NCBI GenBank assembly: GCA_910589635.1
Contig: CAJUTD010000115.1
Coordinates: forward strand, 1-6,904
Origin: an uncultured Lachnospiraceae bacterium
Lineage (GTDB): Bacteria; Bacillota; Clostridia; Lachnospirales; Lachnospiraceae
Length of the DNA: 6,904 nucleotides
Reading direction: 5' to 3'
Shown piece by piece: positions 1 through 6,388 of the stretch. The notes under the pieces are model-generated. The model was not told the DNA's origin. It was given only the letters and a program-made list of their open reading frames with translations, and ran no database searches. Position 1 is the stretch's first letter. Each line of letters starts with the position of its first letter. The position numbers and the translations under genes were made by a program.

Positions 1-10
1 TTTGAAAGAT

Positions 11-685
11 ATGAAAAAAGCAATCTTTATATTAATGTTTGTTTTCCTTGCTGCCGGATGTGCAGGGGAGGGAATGGAGGAAGCTGGCCTGTTTATTTCA
101 GAGTCAGGGAATGGAGCGCAGAAAGAGGGTGTTTCTGATACTGGTGAGGTTGGTTCGGCTTACGGTACAGAGGAAGCTGTTTTAAGTACCGGCGGTGAAG
201 CAGGAACAGCAAATTTGCCAGACAGTAAGGAAAAGTCTTCTGCGTCCATGATTTATGTCCAGGTGGCAGGTGCCGTGCATAAGCCTGGCGTCTATGAATT
301 GCCGGAGGGAAGCCGTGTGTTCCAGGCATTAGAGCTTGCCGGAGGCGTGACCGCAGATGCGCAATTAATATCGCTCAACCAGGCAGCGCCCGTGTCGGAC
401 GGTGATATGATCTGGGTGATGACCGTGGAGGAGGCGGCTGTCCAGCCTGCTCAGGCAGGAGAGATGTCTGGAAATGGCAGCCAAGAAGATGGAAAGGTCA
501 ATCTTAACACTGCCACGAAAGAAGAACTCATGGAACTTCCAGGCATTGGGGCGGCAAAGGCGGCGAGTATCTTAGCTTATCGCGAGGCGAACGGCAGTTT
601 TACAAAGATTGAGGATTTGATGAAAATAGAAGGGATTAAAGAAGGCGTGTTCTCTAAAATTGAGGATTACGTCATAGTTCAATGA
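11..685 (+). CDS. comEA: ComEA-type competence DNA-binding lipoprotein (SLBB + helix-hairpin-helix)
   Basis: Predicted extracytoplasmic DNA receptor of natural transformation, which binds double-stranded DNA and delivers it to the ComEC channel. The 224-residue product begins with a short lysine-led hydrophobic signal ending in a lipobox, L13-A-A-G-C17, so Cys17 should be lipidated after cleavage. Residues 18-79 are a Gly/Ser/Glu-rich, acidic, probably disordered tether. Residues about 80-137 form an SLBB domain (VAGAV.KPGVYELPEG, then ALELAGG and SDGD). Residues about 162-223 are the ComEA DNA-binding module with two helix-hairpin-helix units (NLNTAT.EEL.ELPGIG, then SF..IEDL..I.GI). The ATG at 11 places the signal peptide directly at the N terminus; a TTG at position 2 is in frame, but the upstream ribosome site lies outside the window. 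Bacillus ComEA is held by a transmembrane helix, so a lipid anchor is a variation. First visible gene of the likely com operon. Family call is firm; activity is inferred. Confidence 0.93.
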   Translation: MKKAIFILMFVFLAAGCAGEGMEEAGLFISESGNGAQKEGVSDTGEVGSAYGTEEAVLSTGGEAGTANLPDSKEKSSASMIYVQVAGAVHKPGVYELPEGSRVFQALELAGGVTADAQLISLNQAAPVSDGDMIWVMTVEEAAVQPAQAGEMSGNGSQEDGKVNLNTATKEELMELPGIGAAKAASILAYREANGSFTKIEDLMKIEGIKEGVFSKIEDYVIVQ

Positions 686-690
686 GGTGA
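684..690 (+). promoter_or_regulatory. Ribosome binding site of the response regulator, overlapping the comEA stop
   Basis: The sequence GAGGTGA overlaps the comEA stop codon (TGA at 683-685). Two in-frame ATG codons follow, at 692 and 695. AGGTG (685-689) lies 5 bases before the ATG at 695 but only 2 bases before the one at 692, so 695 is the better start. The overlap suggests that ribosomes finishing comEA reinitiate on the regulator gene. Confidence 0.75.
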
Positions 691-694
691 AATG

Positions 695-1384
695 ATGGCA
701 AAAAAGGTTCTTGTAGTCGATGATGAGAAATTGATAGTGAAAGGAATCCGTTTTAGCTTGGAGCAGGATGGGATGGAAGTGGACTGCGCCTATGATGGAG
801 AGGAAGCGCTCAGGCTTGCAACAGAGAATACCTATGACATGATACTTCTGGATATTATGTTGCCCAAAATGGATGGTTTTGACGTGTGCCAGCAGATTCG
901 GGAGTTTTCTACAGTGCCCATTGTCATGTTGACGGCAAAGGGAGATGATATGGATAAGATTCTGGGGCTGGAATACGGTGCGGACGACTACATCACGAAG
1001 CCGTTCAATATTCTTGAGGTGAAGGCGCGGATTAAAGCGATTATGAGAAGGACTGCTCCCAAGCAGAAGAAAGAGGAGAATGTTCATATCGTGGAGAATG
1101 GAGATTTGCGTCTGGATTGTGAGAGCCGCCGTCTGTTTATTTTAGGAAAAGAAATTAATGTTACGGCGAGAGAATTTGATTTGTTGGCGATTTTGGTATT
1201 GAATCCGAACAAGGTTTATAGCCGTGAGAAGCTTTTGAACCTTGTATGGGGTTCTGAGTACCCAGGAGATGTCCGTACGGTGGATGTGCATGTACGGCGT
1301 CTGCGGGAGAAGATTGAGGCGAAACCGAGCGATCCCAAGTATGTGCATACGAAATGGGGCGTTGGGTATTATTATCAGAATTAG
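695..1384 (+). CDS. OmpR/PhoB-family response regulator (WalR/MtrA-like)
   Basis: Cytoplasmic transcription factor activated by phosphotransfer, almost certainly from the kinase encoded next. With the start at 695 the product has 229 residues, the usual OmpR-family length. The receiver domain spans about 1-120: acidic pocket D9-D10, phosphoacceptor D53 in LLDIMLP, switch T80 in MLTAK, and K102 in the TKPF motif. All canonical residues are intact. A winged-helix DNA-binding domain covers about 135-229, with the recognition helix beginning near D192 (DVRTVDVHVRRLREKIE) and the C-terminal hairpin WGVGYYY. The receiver resembles WalR, PhoB and MtrA (VVDDEK, ILGLE.GADDY.TKPF) more than other subgroups, but sequence reading alone does not give an exact ortholog. 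The gene follows comEA with no real gap and precedes the kinase by 27 bases. Its targets are unknown. An alternative start at 692 adds one Met. Confidence 0.95.
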   Translation: MAKKVLVVDDEKLIVKGIRFSLEQDGMEVDCAYDGEEALRLATENTYDMILLDIMLPKMDGFDVCQQIREFSTVPIVMLTAKGDDMDKILGLEYGADDYITKPFNILEVKARIKAIMRRTAPKQKKEENVHIVENGDLRLDCESRRLFILGKEINVTAREFDLLAILVLNPNKVYSREKLLNLVWGSEYPGDVRTVDVHVRRLREKIEAKPSDPKYVHTKWGVGYYYQN

Positions 1385-1391
1385 CAAAGCT

Positions 1392-1398
1392 GGGAGGA
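1392..1398 (+). promoter_or_regulatory. Ribosome binding site of the histidine kinase, unusually far from its start
   Basis: GGGAGGA is a strong Shine-Dalgarno sequence but ends 13 bases before the ATG at 1412, beyond the usual 5-9. No in-frame ATG, GTG or TTG lies between them, and the next downstream candidates would cut into the first membrane helix, so 1412 remains the best start. The long spacing could reduce kinase translation relative to the regulator. Confidence 0.5.
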
Positions 1399-1411
1399 CA
1401 GCGAAGAAAAG

Positions 1412-2839
1412 ATGAAGAAATTAAAGTTTATTCACAGCCTGAAATTCAGGCTGTTCTTGCTTATTGTATTGATTGGAATCCTCCCCAATATTGTATTGCG
1501 TGTGGGGATTCTTACGACTTATGAGAACCGCGCTGTTTCCAACCGCAGTATTGATATTCTCAGCCAGGCGAAGATACTGGCGAACCAGGTTGTTACCTAT
1601 AATTATATGGCTGATTTATCCGAGGAGGTCATTAATGTCCAGTTAGATCAAATTTCTAATATATACGATGGCAGGTTAATGATTATCAACAGCCATTTCC
1701 AGATTGTCAAGGACACGTATGGGATTGACACCGGCAAAACGATTATCTCAGAGGAAGTGGTTAAAAGTTTTCAGGGCAAAGAAATCAGCAAGTATGATCC
1801 TGACAGCCGGTATATTGAAATGGCGGTTCCCTTAAAGAATACTGATACACAGGAATCATTGGGTGTGATGTTAGTCAGCGTGTCTACCGACAGTATTATG
1901 ATGAATTACGACTATCTGAAAAAAAATGTCCAGATTATAGAGATGGTGAATGCCGTTATTATCGTAGCGTTGGCGCTTTTCTGGGCACGCCGTTTGGTGC
2001 GACCGTTTAAGAAGATGACGAAATCATTAGAAGAAATCCAGGCCGAAGATGAGGATGAAGAGTTGATGATTTCTGACTATACGGAGACGGAAGCTATTTC
2101 GGACGCTTTTAACGAGATGTTAGGACGTATGCGTGGAATTGATGATTCCAGGCAGGAATTTGTGTCTAATGTTTCTCATGAACTCAAGACTCCGTTGACG
2201 TCGATGAAGGTGTTGGCAGATTCCCTGCTGGGGCAGGAGGATGTGCCGGTAGAGTTATATAAGGAATTCATGAGCGACATCGCAGAGGAGATTGAGCGCG
2301 AAAATAAAATTATCAACGATTTGTTGTCGCTGGTAAAAATGGATAAGGCGGCAGGCGGTTTGAATATTTCAGTGGTTAATATCAATGAACTGCTGGAGAT
2401 GATTATGAAGCGTCTGCGCCCGATTGCAGAGAAACAGGATATAGAGCTTGTATTAGAAAGCTTCCGTCCGGTCAGCGCTGAGATAGACGAAGTGAAATTA
2501 TCCCTGGCGCTTAACAATTTGGTGGAAAATGCTATTAAATATAACAGAGAAGAGGGGTGGGTACACGTATCTTTGAATGCGGACCACAAATATTTCTTCG
2601 TGCGCGTGGAAGATTCCGGTATCGGTATACCGGAAGAATATCTGGAACATATTTATGAGCGGTTTTTCCGTGTAGACAAGTCCCACTCGAGAGAGATTGG
2701 TGGGACAGGATTAGGCCTGGCTATCACAAGAAATGCCGTTTTGATGCATCGTGGAGCAATTAAAGTACACAGCAAAGAGGGTGAGGGCACAGTATTTACA
2801 GTCCGCATCCCATTGAATTATATTGGAGGAATTGCATGA
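1412..2839 (+). CDS. Membrane sensor histidine kinase with extracytoplasmic Cache/PAS-like sensor and HAMP-type linker
   Basis: Predicted sensor that autophosphorylates on histidine and passes phosphate to the regulator encoded just upstream. The 475-residue product has a first membrane helix at about 12-34, an external sensor region at about 35-174, and a second helix at about 175-192. The sensor part from D86 to about residue 160 (DGRLMIINSHFQIVKDTYG, then YIEMAVPL, LGVMLVSVS) looks like a PDC/Cache or WalK-type PAS fold. A HAMP-like linker follows (RRLVRPFKKM), with an acidic stretch AEDEDEE. The dimerisation and phosphoacceptor region contains H256 in the HELKTPLTS motif. The ATPase domain has the N box NNLVENAIKYN (368-378, N373), the G1 box D401-S-G-I-G, the F box ERFFRVD and the G2 box GGTGLGL (430-436). 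All catalytic boxes are intact. The signal sensed cannot be read from sequence. The gene overlaps the following GerMN lipoprotein gene by 4 bases, implying coupled expression. Confidence 0.95.
   Translation: MKKLKFIHSLKFRLFLLIVLIGILPNIVLRVGILTTYENRAVSNRSIDILSQAKILANQVVTYNYMADLSEEVINVQLDQISNIYDGRLMIINSHFQIVKDTYGIDTGKTIISEEVVKSFQGKEISKYDPDSRYIEMAVPLKNTDTQESLGVMLVSVSTDSIMMNYDYLKKNVQIIEMVNAVIIVALALFWARRLVRPFKKMTKSLEEIQAEDEDEELMISDYTETEAISDAFNEMLGRMRGIDDSRQEFVSNVSHELKTPLTSMKVLADSLLGQEDVPVELYKEFMSDIAEEIERENKIINDLLSLVKMDKAAGGLNISVVNINELLEMIMKRLRPIAEKQDIELVLESFRPVSAEIDEVKLSLALNNLVENAIKYNREEGWVHVSLNADHKYFFVRVEDSGIGIPEEYLEHIYERFFRVDKSHSREIGGTGLGLAITRNAVLMHRGAIKVHSKEGEGTVFTVRIPLNYIGGIA
2825..2830 (+). 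promoter_or_regulatory. Ribosome binding site of the GerMN lipoprotein gene
   Basis: GGAGGA lies inside the last codons of the kinase gene and 5 bases before the ATG at 2836. The start and the kinase stop share the overlap ATGA (2836-2839), a classical arrangement for translational coupling. Confidence 0.85.
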
Positions 2840-3831
2840 GAATAGCAAAACAAATGCAGCTTCTGGCAGTTACGCTGCTTTGCGCTGTCCTGTTGACAGG
2901 CTGTGAAAATGCGCAGGAAGAGGCGTTTGATTATTATATTTACCGTATTAATACAGATAAGACAAAGACAGTTGCCGTTGGCTATACGCCCAATGCAGAA
3001 AATGATAAAGATCTTATTCAGGAATTTTTGGGACAACTTTTCTGGCAGGAAGATAATCTCAATTACCAGAAAGCGTTTCCTGACAGTGTAAGGATTTCTT
3101 CCTGGAAATTGGAGGAAGGCCAGTTATCCCTTTATTTTAACAGCGCTTATCTGGAAATGGACAATATTGAGGAGGTGCTCTGTAGGTCTGCGATTGTGAG
3201 GACCTTGATTCAGATTGACGGCGTGGACTGTATTTCTTTCTATGTGGGAGATGGGCCGCTGTTGGACGATGAGGGGAAGCCGGTTGGACTGATGACGGAG
3301 GAGAGTTTTATTGAGAATCCGGGCGAGCAGATTAACGCCATCCAGACAGCAAATATTACGCTGTATTTTGCCAATTCGGAGGGAGACGCCCTGGTGCAGG
3401 AAGTACAGGAAATCCATTACAGTAGCAATATATCCTTAGAGAAGCTTGTTGTGGAGCAGCTATTAAAAGGCCCACAGGGGGATAAGGGGCGTTCCGCAAT
3501 CCCTGATGGGACGAAACTGGTTAGTGTATCCGTGTTGGATGGCGTGTGTTTTGTTAATCTTGATGAAGGTTTTATGAATCAGAATTATGAGATTGCGGAA
3601 CCGGTAGTCATTTATTCGATCGTCAATTCGCTGACTGAACTTACAAGCGTCAATAAAGTTCAAATTTCCGTGAAAGGCAACACGAATTTGACGTATCGGG
3701 AAAAATACAATTTAAGTACGATCTTTGAGCGGGATTTAGATTATCTGGATGAGTCTGCCAAGACTCAGGAGAGCCAGATGGAGGAAGGGGTGGAACAGGT
3801 TGTAGACGCCTCGGAGGGATTGGATGATTAG
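2836..3831 (+). CDS. GerMN-domain lipoprotein (two GerMN modules)
   Basis: Predicted surface lipoprotein of 331 residues. The signal peptide runs from residues 1 to 22 and ends in the lipobox L19-L-T-G-C23, so Cys23 should be lipidated. Two GerMN-type modules follow: a divergent one at about 33-160 (YYIYRINTDKTKTVAVGY, ending in GDGPLLDDEGKPVGLM) and a typical one at about 173-287 (NITLYFANSEGD, LVVEQLLKGP, then IPDGTKLVSVSV from I222 and VCFVNLDEGF). The tail is acidic and low in complexity. GerMN modules are named from the Bacillus germination protein GerM and also occur in LpqB, the lipoprotein encoded beside the actinobacterial MtrAB two-component system. LpqB has been reported to interact with the sensor kinase MtrB. 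The position directly after the kinase, with overlapping reading frames, suggests that this protein is a partner or modulator of the kinase rather than a germination factor. That role is inference. The domain call is firm for the second module and moderate for the first. Confidence 0.88.
   Translation: MRIAKQMQLLAVTLLCAVLLTGCENAQEEAFDYYIYRINTDKTKTVAVGYTPNAENDKDLIQEFLGQLFWQEDNLNYQKAFPDSVRISSWKLEEGQLSLYFNSAYLEMDNIEEVLCRSAIVRTLIQIDGVDCISFYVGDGPLLDDEGKPVGLMTEESFIENPGEQINAIQTANITLYFANSEGDALVQEVQEIHYSSNISLEKLVVEQLLKGPQGDKGRSAIPDGTKLVSVSVLDGVCFVNLDEGFMNQNYEIAEPVVIYSIVNSLTELTSVNKVQISVKGNTNLTYREKYNLSTIFERDLDYLDESAKTQESQMEEGVEQVVDASEGLDD
3813..3817 (+). promoter_or_regulatory. Ribosome binding site of comEC
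   Basis: GGAGG lies 6 bases before the ATG at 3824, inside the final codons of the GerMN lipoprotein gene. It supports the start at 3824, which gives an 8-base overlap between the two genes (3824-3831). Confidence 0.85.
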
Positions 3832-6283
3832 GCGCACAGCTTGTTGTCTGTGCCTGTCGCTGACGTTGGGAATTTTATATGGCAAGGGTCGGGAATGGTG
3901 GCTTACTGTAGTTTTTCTCTTGCTGGTGGCGTATATGGCAGCGACGCTTCTTCGTCTCAAAGAAAATGTCAGGTCTGCGGTATGTGTGCGTGCGCTCCTG
4001 TGTATCTGTCTGTTTAGCGCCGGATTTGTCCGGGTGCAGGCGCAACAGGCAGTGAGAGATGAACTGGAGGCAGTTCTCTCCGATGGCGCTCATATTATTG
4101 TGCAGGGAGAAGTTTTGCGCAAAGCTGAGGGGCCTTCGCAGGAGAAGAGCACCGTAGCCGAGGGGCTTTCCCGGAGTGGGGAGGTTTCCCGGCAGACAGA
4201 ATCGTTTGAACAGACACAATTTATCTATTATCTTACGGACACCCGAGTTTTTTCAGGTGGCAAATCTTATCCAAGTTATGGGATTCTTGTTTATAGTCAA
4301 GACGGAAAATATCAGCCGGGCAACCACTTACAAGTTAGCGGAAGTTATGCGCCGTTTCAGATATCGCGTAATGAAGGGAATTTCAATGAAAAACAATATC
4401 AGCAGAGCAGGAAGTGGGAATTTAAGCTCTATGCGGATTCCGTGACGCTGCTCTCTTCACACAGCAATCAATATAAGGTATTTTTGGCGGGGTTGAGGCG
4501 GCGGATGCAGGAGGCGTTCGTGGTACACATGGAAGCAGAGGATGCCGGAGTGATGGCAAACATGGTTTTGGGCGAAAAATCTTTGCTGAACGCGGAGATA
4601 AAAGATTTGTACCGCGATGCCGGAATTTCTCATATCCTTGCCATTTCCGGCCTGCATGTCTCGCTCCTTGGCATGGGTATCTTTACCTTGTTGCAGAGAT
4701 TTGGCTGTCCCAGAAAGTGGGGCGCATGTATCTGCGCAGGCGCAGTCTGTAGTTTTGGTATTTTTTCGGGCATGGAGATTTCTACGGCGCGCGCTGTAAT
4801 TATGTTTGCGTTGGTAATGGCTGCACATGTGTGTGGGCACGGTTACGATTCCCTGACGGCTCTTTCACTCAGTGCGGCCGTTCAGCTCTGGGAAAATCCA
4901 TTTTTGCTTTGGTATGCTGGGTTCCTGTTTTCTTATGGAGCAGTTCTCGGCGTGGTTGTAGTGTATAAGACGCTCAAGGAGTCTGGGAAGGAACGCTTGG
5001 AGAATGAGCAGAGAGGACAGGAAAGAAAGAGCCGTACCTTTTGGCACAAGAAGGTAATTGCCTTGAAAGATACGCTTTGTGTCAGCACCGGCATTCAGCT
5101 CGTGACACTTCCACTTTCCGTCTATTTCTATTATGAATTTCCGCTTTACAGTTTCCTTACAAACGTCTGCGTATTGCCGTTTATGGGTGTGCTGCTGTCG
5201 TTGGGGATTTTGGGAGGCGTCCTTGGCAGTATCTTTCCATTTATGGGTGCAGTTATTTTAAAGCCGGCGGGCTGGCTGCTCGCTTACTATGAATTTGTCT
5301 GCCGTCTGTCTGGGAAGTTGCCGTGGGCTAATCTCATAATTGGCAGGCCGTCTCTTGGGATGGTAATCATCTATTATGTAATTCTTGTTATCTGTCTGTA
5401 TTTTGTTTGGCGTCTGCAAAAGAAATATTATCTGGCGGGAATAGTACTTGTGCTTGTCTGTCTTCTGTTTGTCCGCGGGAAGGCGCAATTTGAGATTGAT
5501 GTGCTGGATGTGGGCCAGGGAGATGGGATTTTTATTCAAAATGACAATGAGGAGTGTTTCTTTGTGGATGGCGGCAGCAGCAACGTCAAGGGCGTGGGGA
5601 AATACCGCATCCTGCCCTTTTTGAAATCGCATGGCATACGCGCCGTCAAGGGCTGGATTGTCAGCCATGGGGATGCCGATCATATCAGCGGATTATTGGA
5701 AGTATTGCAGCAGGGTTTTCCGGTGGAAAATGTGATTCTTTCCCGCTATATGGTTCGTGACGAGACGTGGGAATCGCTGCTGCGGGAGGCAGAGGGGACA
5801 GGCTGTAATGTCCTGTATGTCTCACCGGGGATGCAATTTGGCTCCGGGGAGCTCGTATTTACTGTGCTTTCGCCAGAGGGAGGAAGTACTGGGAGCAATG
5901 CTGACCCAAATGCGCTGTCGTTGTCGTTATTATTGAAATATAAGGGATTCAGCGGCGTGTTGACTGGAGATATAGGAGCAAAACAGGAGCGAGAACTTCT
6001 GATGAAGGGCTGTCTGAATCGGTATGGCATAAGAAAGGTGGATTTCTTTAAGGCGGCGCACCACGGTTCCAATCATTCAAACAGCGGGGAATTTTTAGAG
6101 GCCATTTCTCCTAGAATGACGGTAGTCTCCTGTGCCAAGAAGAATACTTACGGACACCCAGGCAAGGAAGCGGTAGCACGGATACGAGATGTAGGAAGCC
6201 GGGTATATTTTACGATGGAGCAAGGGCAGATTCGCATACGGAAGGAAGATGGAGGTGTACGGGTATGGACATATCTACACTGA
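3824..6283 (+). CDS. comEC: DNA internalization competence protein ComEC/Rec2
   Basis: Predicted polytopic membrane channel that imports transforming single-stranded DNA. The 819-residue product has three N-terminal hydrophobic segments (about 5-20, 25-43, 51-69) and an external DUF4131/OB-like region (about 70-220). The multi-helix Competence domain (about 235-545) carries the signature HILAISGLHVSLLG (from H270) and S320-TARA. A charged loop lies at 385-410. The C-terminal metallo-beta-lactamase-like domain runs from about 556. Its motifs are DVLDVGQGDG (559-568), S614-HGDADH620, TGDIG (714-718, D716) and AAHHGSNHSN (744-753, H746/H747). The putative metal ligands are all present, so the domain may be an active nuclease, as proposed for ComEC proteins to degrade the non-transported strand. 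Length is slightly above the Bacillus protein (about 776). A repetitive Ser/Glu-rich insert occupies about 101-130. The gene ends the likely com operon; no comEB is seen. Confidence 0.96.
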   Translation: MIRRTACCLCLSLTLGILYGKGREWWLTVVFLLLVAYMAATLLRLKENVRSAVCVRALLCICLFSAGFVRVQAQQAVRDELEAVLSDGAHIIVQGEVLRKAEGPSQEKSTVAEGLSRSGEVSRQTESFEQTQFIYYLTDTRVFSGGKSYPSYGILVYSQDGKYQPGNHLQVSGSYAPFQISRNEGNFNEKQYQQSRKWEFKLYADSVTLLSSHSNQYKVFLAGLRRRMQEAFVVHMEAEDAGVMANMVLGEKSLLNAEIKDLYRDAGISHILAISGLHVSLLGMGIFTLLQRFGCPRKWGACICAGAVCSFGIFSGMEISTARAVIMFALVMAAHVCGHGYDSLTALSLSAAVQLWENPFLLWYAGFLFSYGAVLGVVVVYKTLKESGKERLENEQRGQERKSRTFWHKKVIALKDTLCVSTGIQLVTLPLSVYFYYEFPLYSFLTNVCVLPFMGVLLSLGILGGVLGSIFPFMGAVILKPAGWLLAYYEFVCRLSGKLPWANLIIGRPSLGMVIIYYVILVICLYFVWRLQKKYYLAGIVLVLVCLLFVRGKAQFEIDVLDVGQGDGIFIQNDNEECFFVDGGSSNVKGVGKYRILPFLKSHGIRAVKGWIVSHGDADHISGLLEVLQQGFPVENVILSRYMVRDETWESLLREAEGTGCNVLYVSPGMQFGSGELVFTVLSPEGGSTGSNADPNALSLSLLLKYKGFSGVLTGDIGAKQERELLMKGCLNRYGIRKVDFFKAAHHGSNHSNSGEFLEAISPRMTVVSCAKKNTYGHPGKEAVARIRDVGSRVYFTMEQGQIRIRKEDGGVRVWTYLH
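4124..4195 (+). repeat. Imperfect in-frame repeats inside comEC
   Basis: GCTGAGGGGCCTTCGCAGGAG at 4124-4144 is matched imperfectly by the stretch at 4157-4177, 33 bases (11 codons) further on. The octamer TTTCCCGG occurs at 4167-4174 and again at 4185-4192, 18 bases (6 codons) apart. All offsets keep the frame, so the encoded insert (residues about 101-124, AEGPSQE, AEGLSR, GEVSR) looks as if it grew by short local duplications. It lies between beta strands of the predicted DUF4131/OB region and is probably a flexible loop. Confidence 0.5.
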
Positions 6284-6295
6284 ATAGTGTATGAT
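6266..6295 (+). promoter_or_regulatory. Candidate sigma-A promoter for holA
   Basis: TGGACA at 6266-6271 (one mismatch to TTGACA) is followed after 18 bases by TATGAT at 6290-6295 (one mismatch to TATAAT). The -35 element lies within the last codons of comEC. Transcription would start near 6302, leaving a leader of roughly 85 bases before holA. Motif match only; read-through from comEC remains possible because no terminator separates the genes. Confidence 0.45.
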
Positions 6296-6314
6296 AAAAT
6301 TCAGCTTATTGTAA

Positions 6315-6341
6315 ACAGCGGCGCCTTTGTGGCAAAGCTGT
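6315..6341 (+). other. Small imperfect hairpin in the comEC-holA gap
   Basis: ACAGC (6315-6319) can pair with GCTGT (6337-6341), and TTTG (6326-6329) with CAAA (6333-6336), closing a TGG loop. The six bases GGCGCC (6320-6325) bulge out on the left arm. No T-run follows, so it is not a standard intrinsic terminator. It would fall in the leader of a transcript from the candidate promoter. Function unknown, and it may be chance. Confidence 0.3.
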
Positions 6342-6377
6342 CAGAGTGGTAATGATATATTGTGAGTAAAGGAAAAC

Positions 6378-6383
6378 AGGTGG
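6378..6383 (+). promoter_or_regulatory. Ribosome binding site deciding the holA start
   Basis: AGGTGG ends 5 bases before the ATG at 6389. In-frame GTG codons at 6362 and 6380 are alternative starts, but neither has a well-placed ribosome site, and an in-frame TGA at 6353 closes the frame upstream. The ATG therefore fits best. Confidence 0.7.
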
Positions 6384-6388
6384 AAATT

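Noticed and set aside
655..660. TAAAAT near the end of comEA as a -10 element for the regulator
   Set aside because: No TTGACA-like element lies at the proper distance upstream.
572..1087. 171-residue open frame on the - strand across the end of comEA and the regulator receiver domain
   Set aside because: It lies opposite two clearly coding genes, has no recognisable domain, and is best explained as a shadow of their codon use.
2176..2589. 137-residue - strand open frame, and a 141-residue one at 5258-5683
   Set aside because: Both run antisense to conserved catalytic regions of the kinase and ComEC, with no recognisable domain in their translations.
2836..3831. Calling the GerMN lipoprotein a spore germination protein GerM
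   Set aside because: The domain match is real, but the context with a kinase and com genes does not support a germination role, so no gene symbol was given.
6310..6333. TGTAAA followed by TGTGGC as a WalR-type operator
   Set aside because: The known WalR site is two TGTWAH hexamers 5 bases apart. Here the spacing is 12 and the second half does not match.
6315..6341. Hairpin after comEC as an intrinsic terminator
   Set aside because: The stem is broken by a 6-base bulge and no T-tract follows, so it does not meet the criteria.
6362..6388. GTG at 6362 as the holA start
   Set aside because: It is in frame but lacks a ribosome binding site. The ATG at 6389 has AGGTGG at proper spacing and gives the usual family N terminus.
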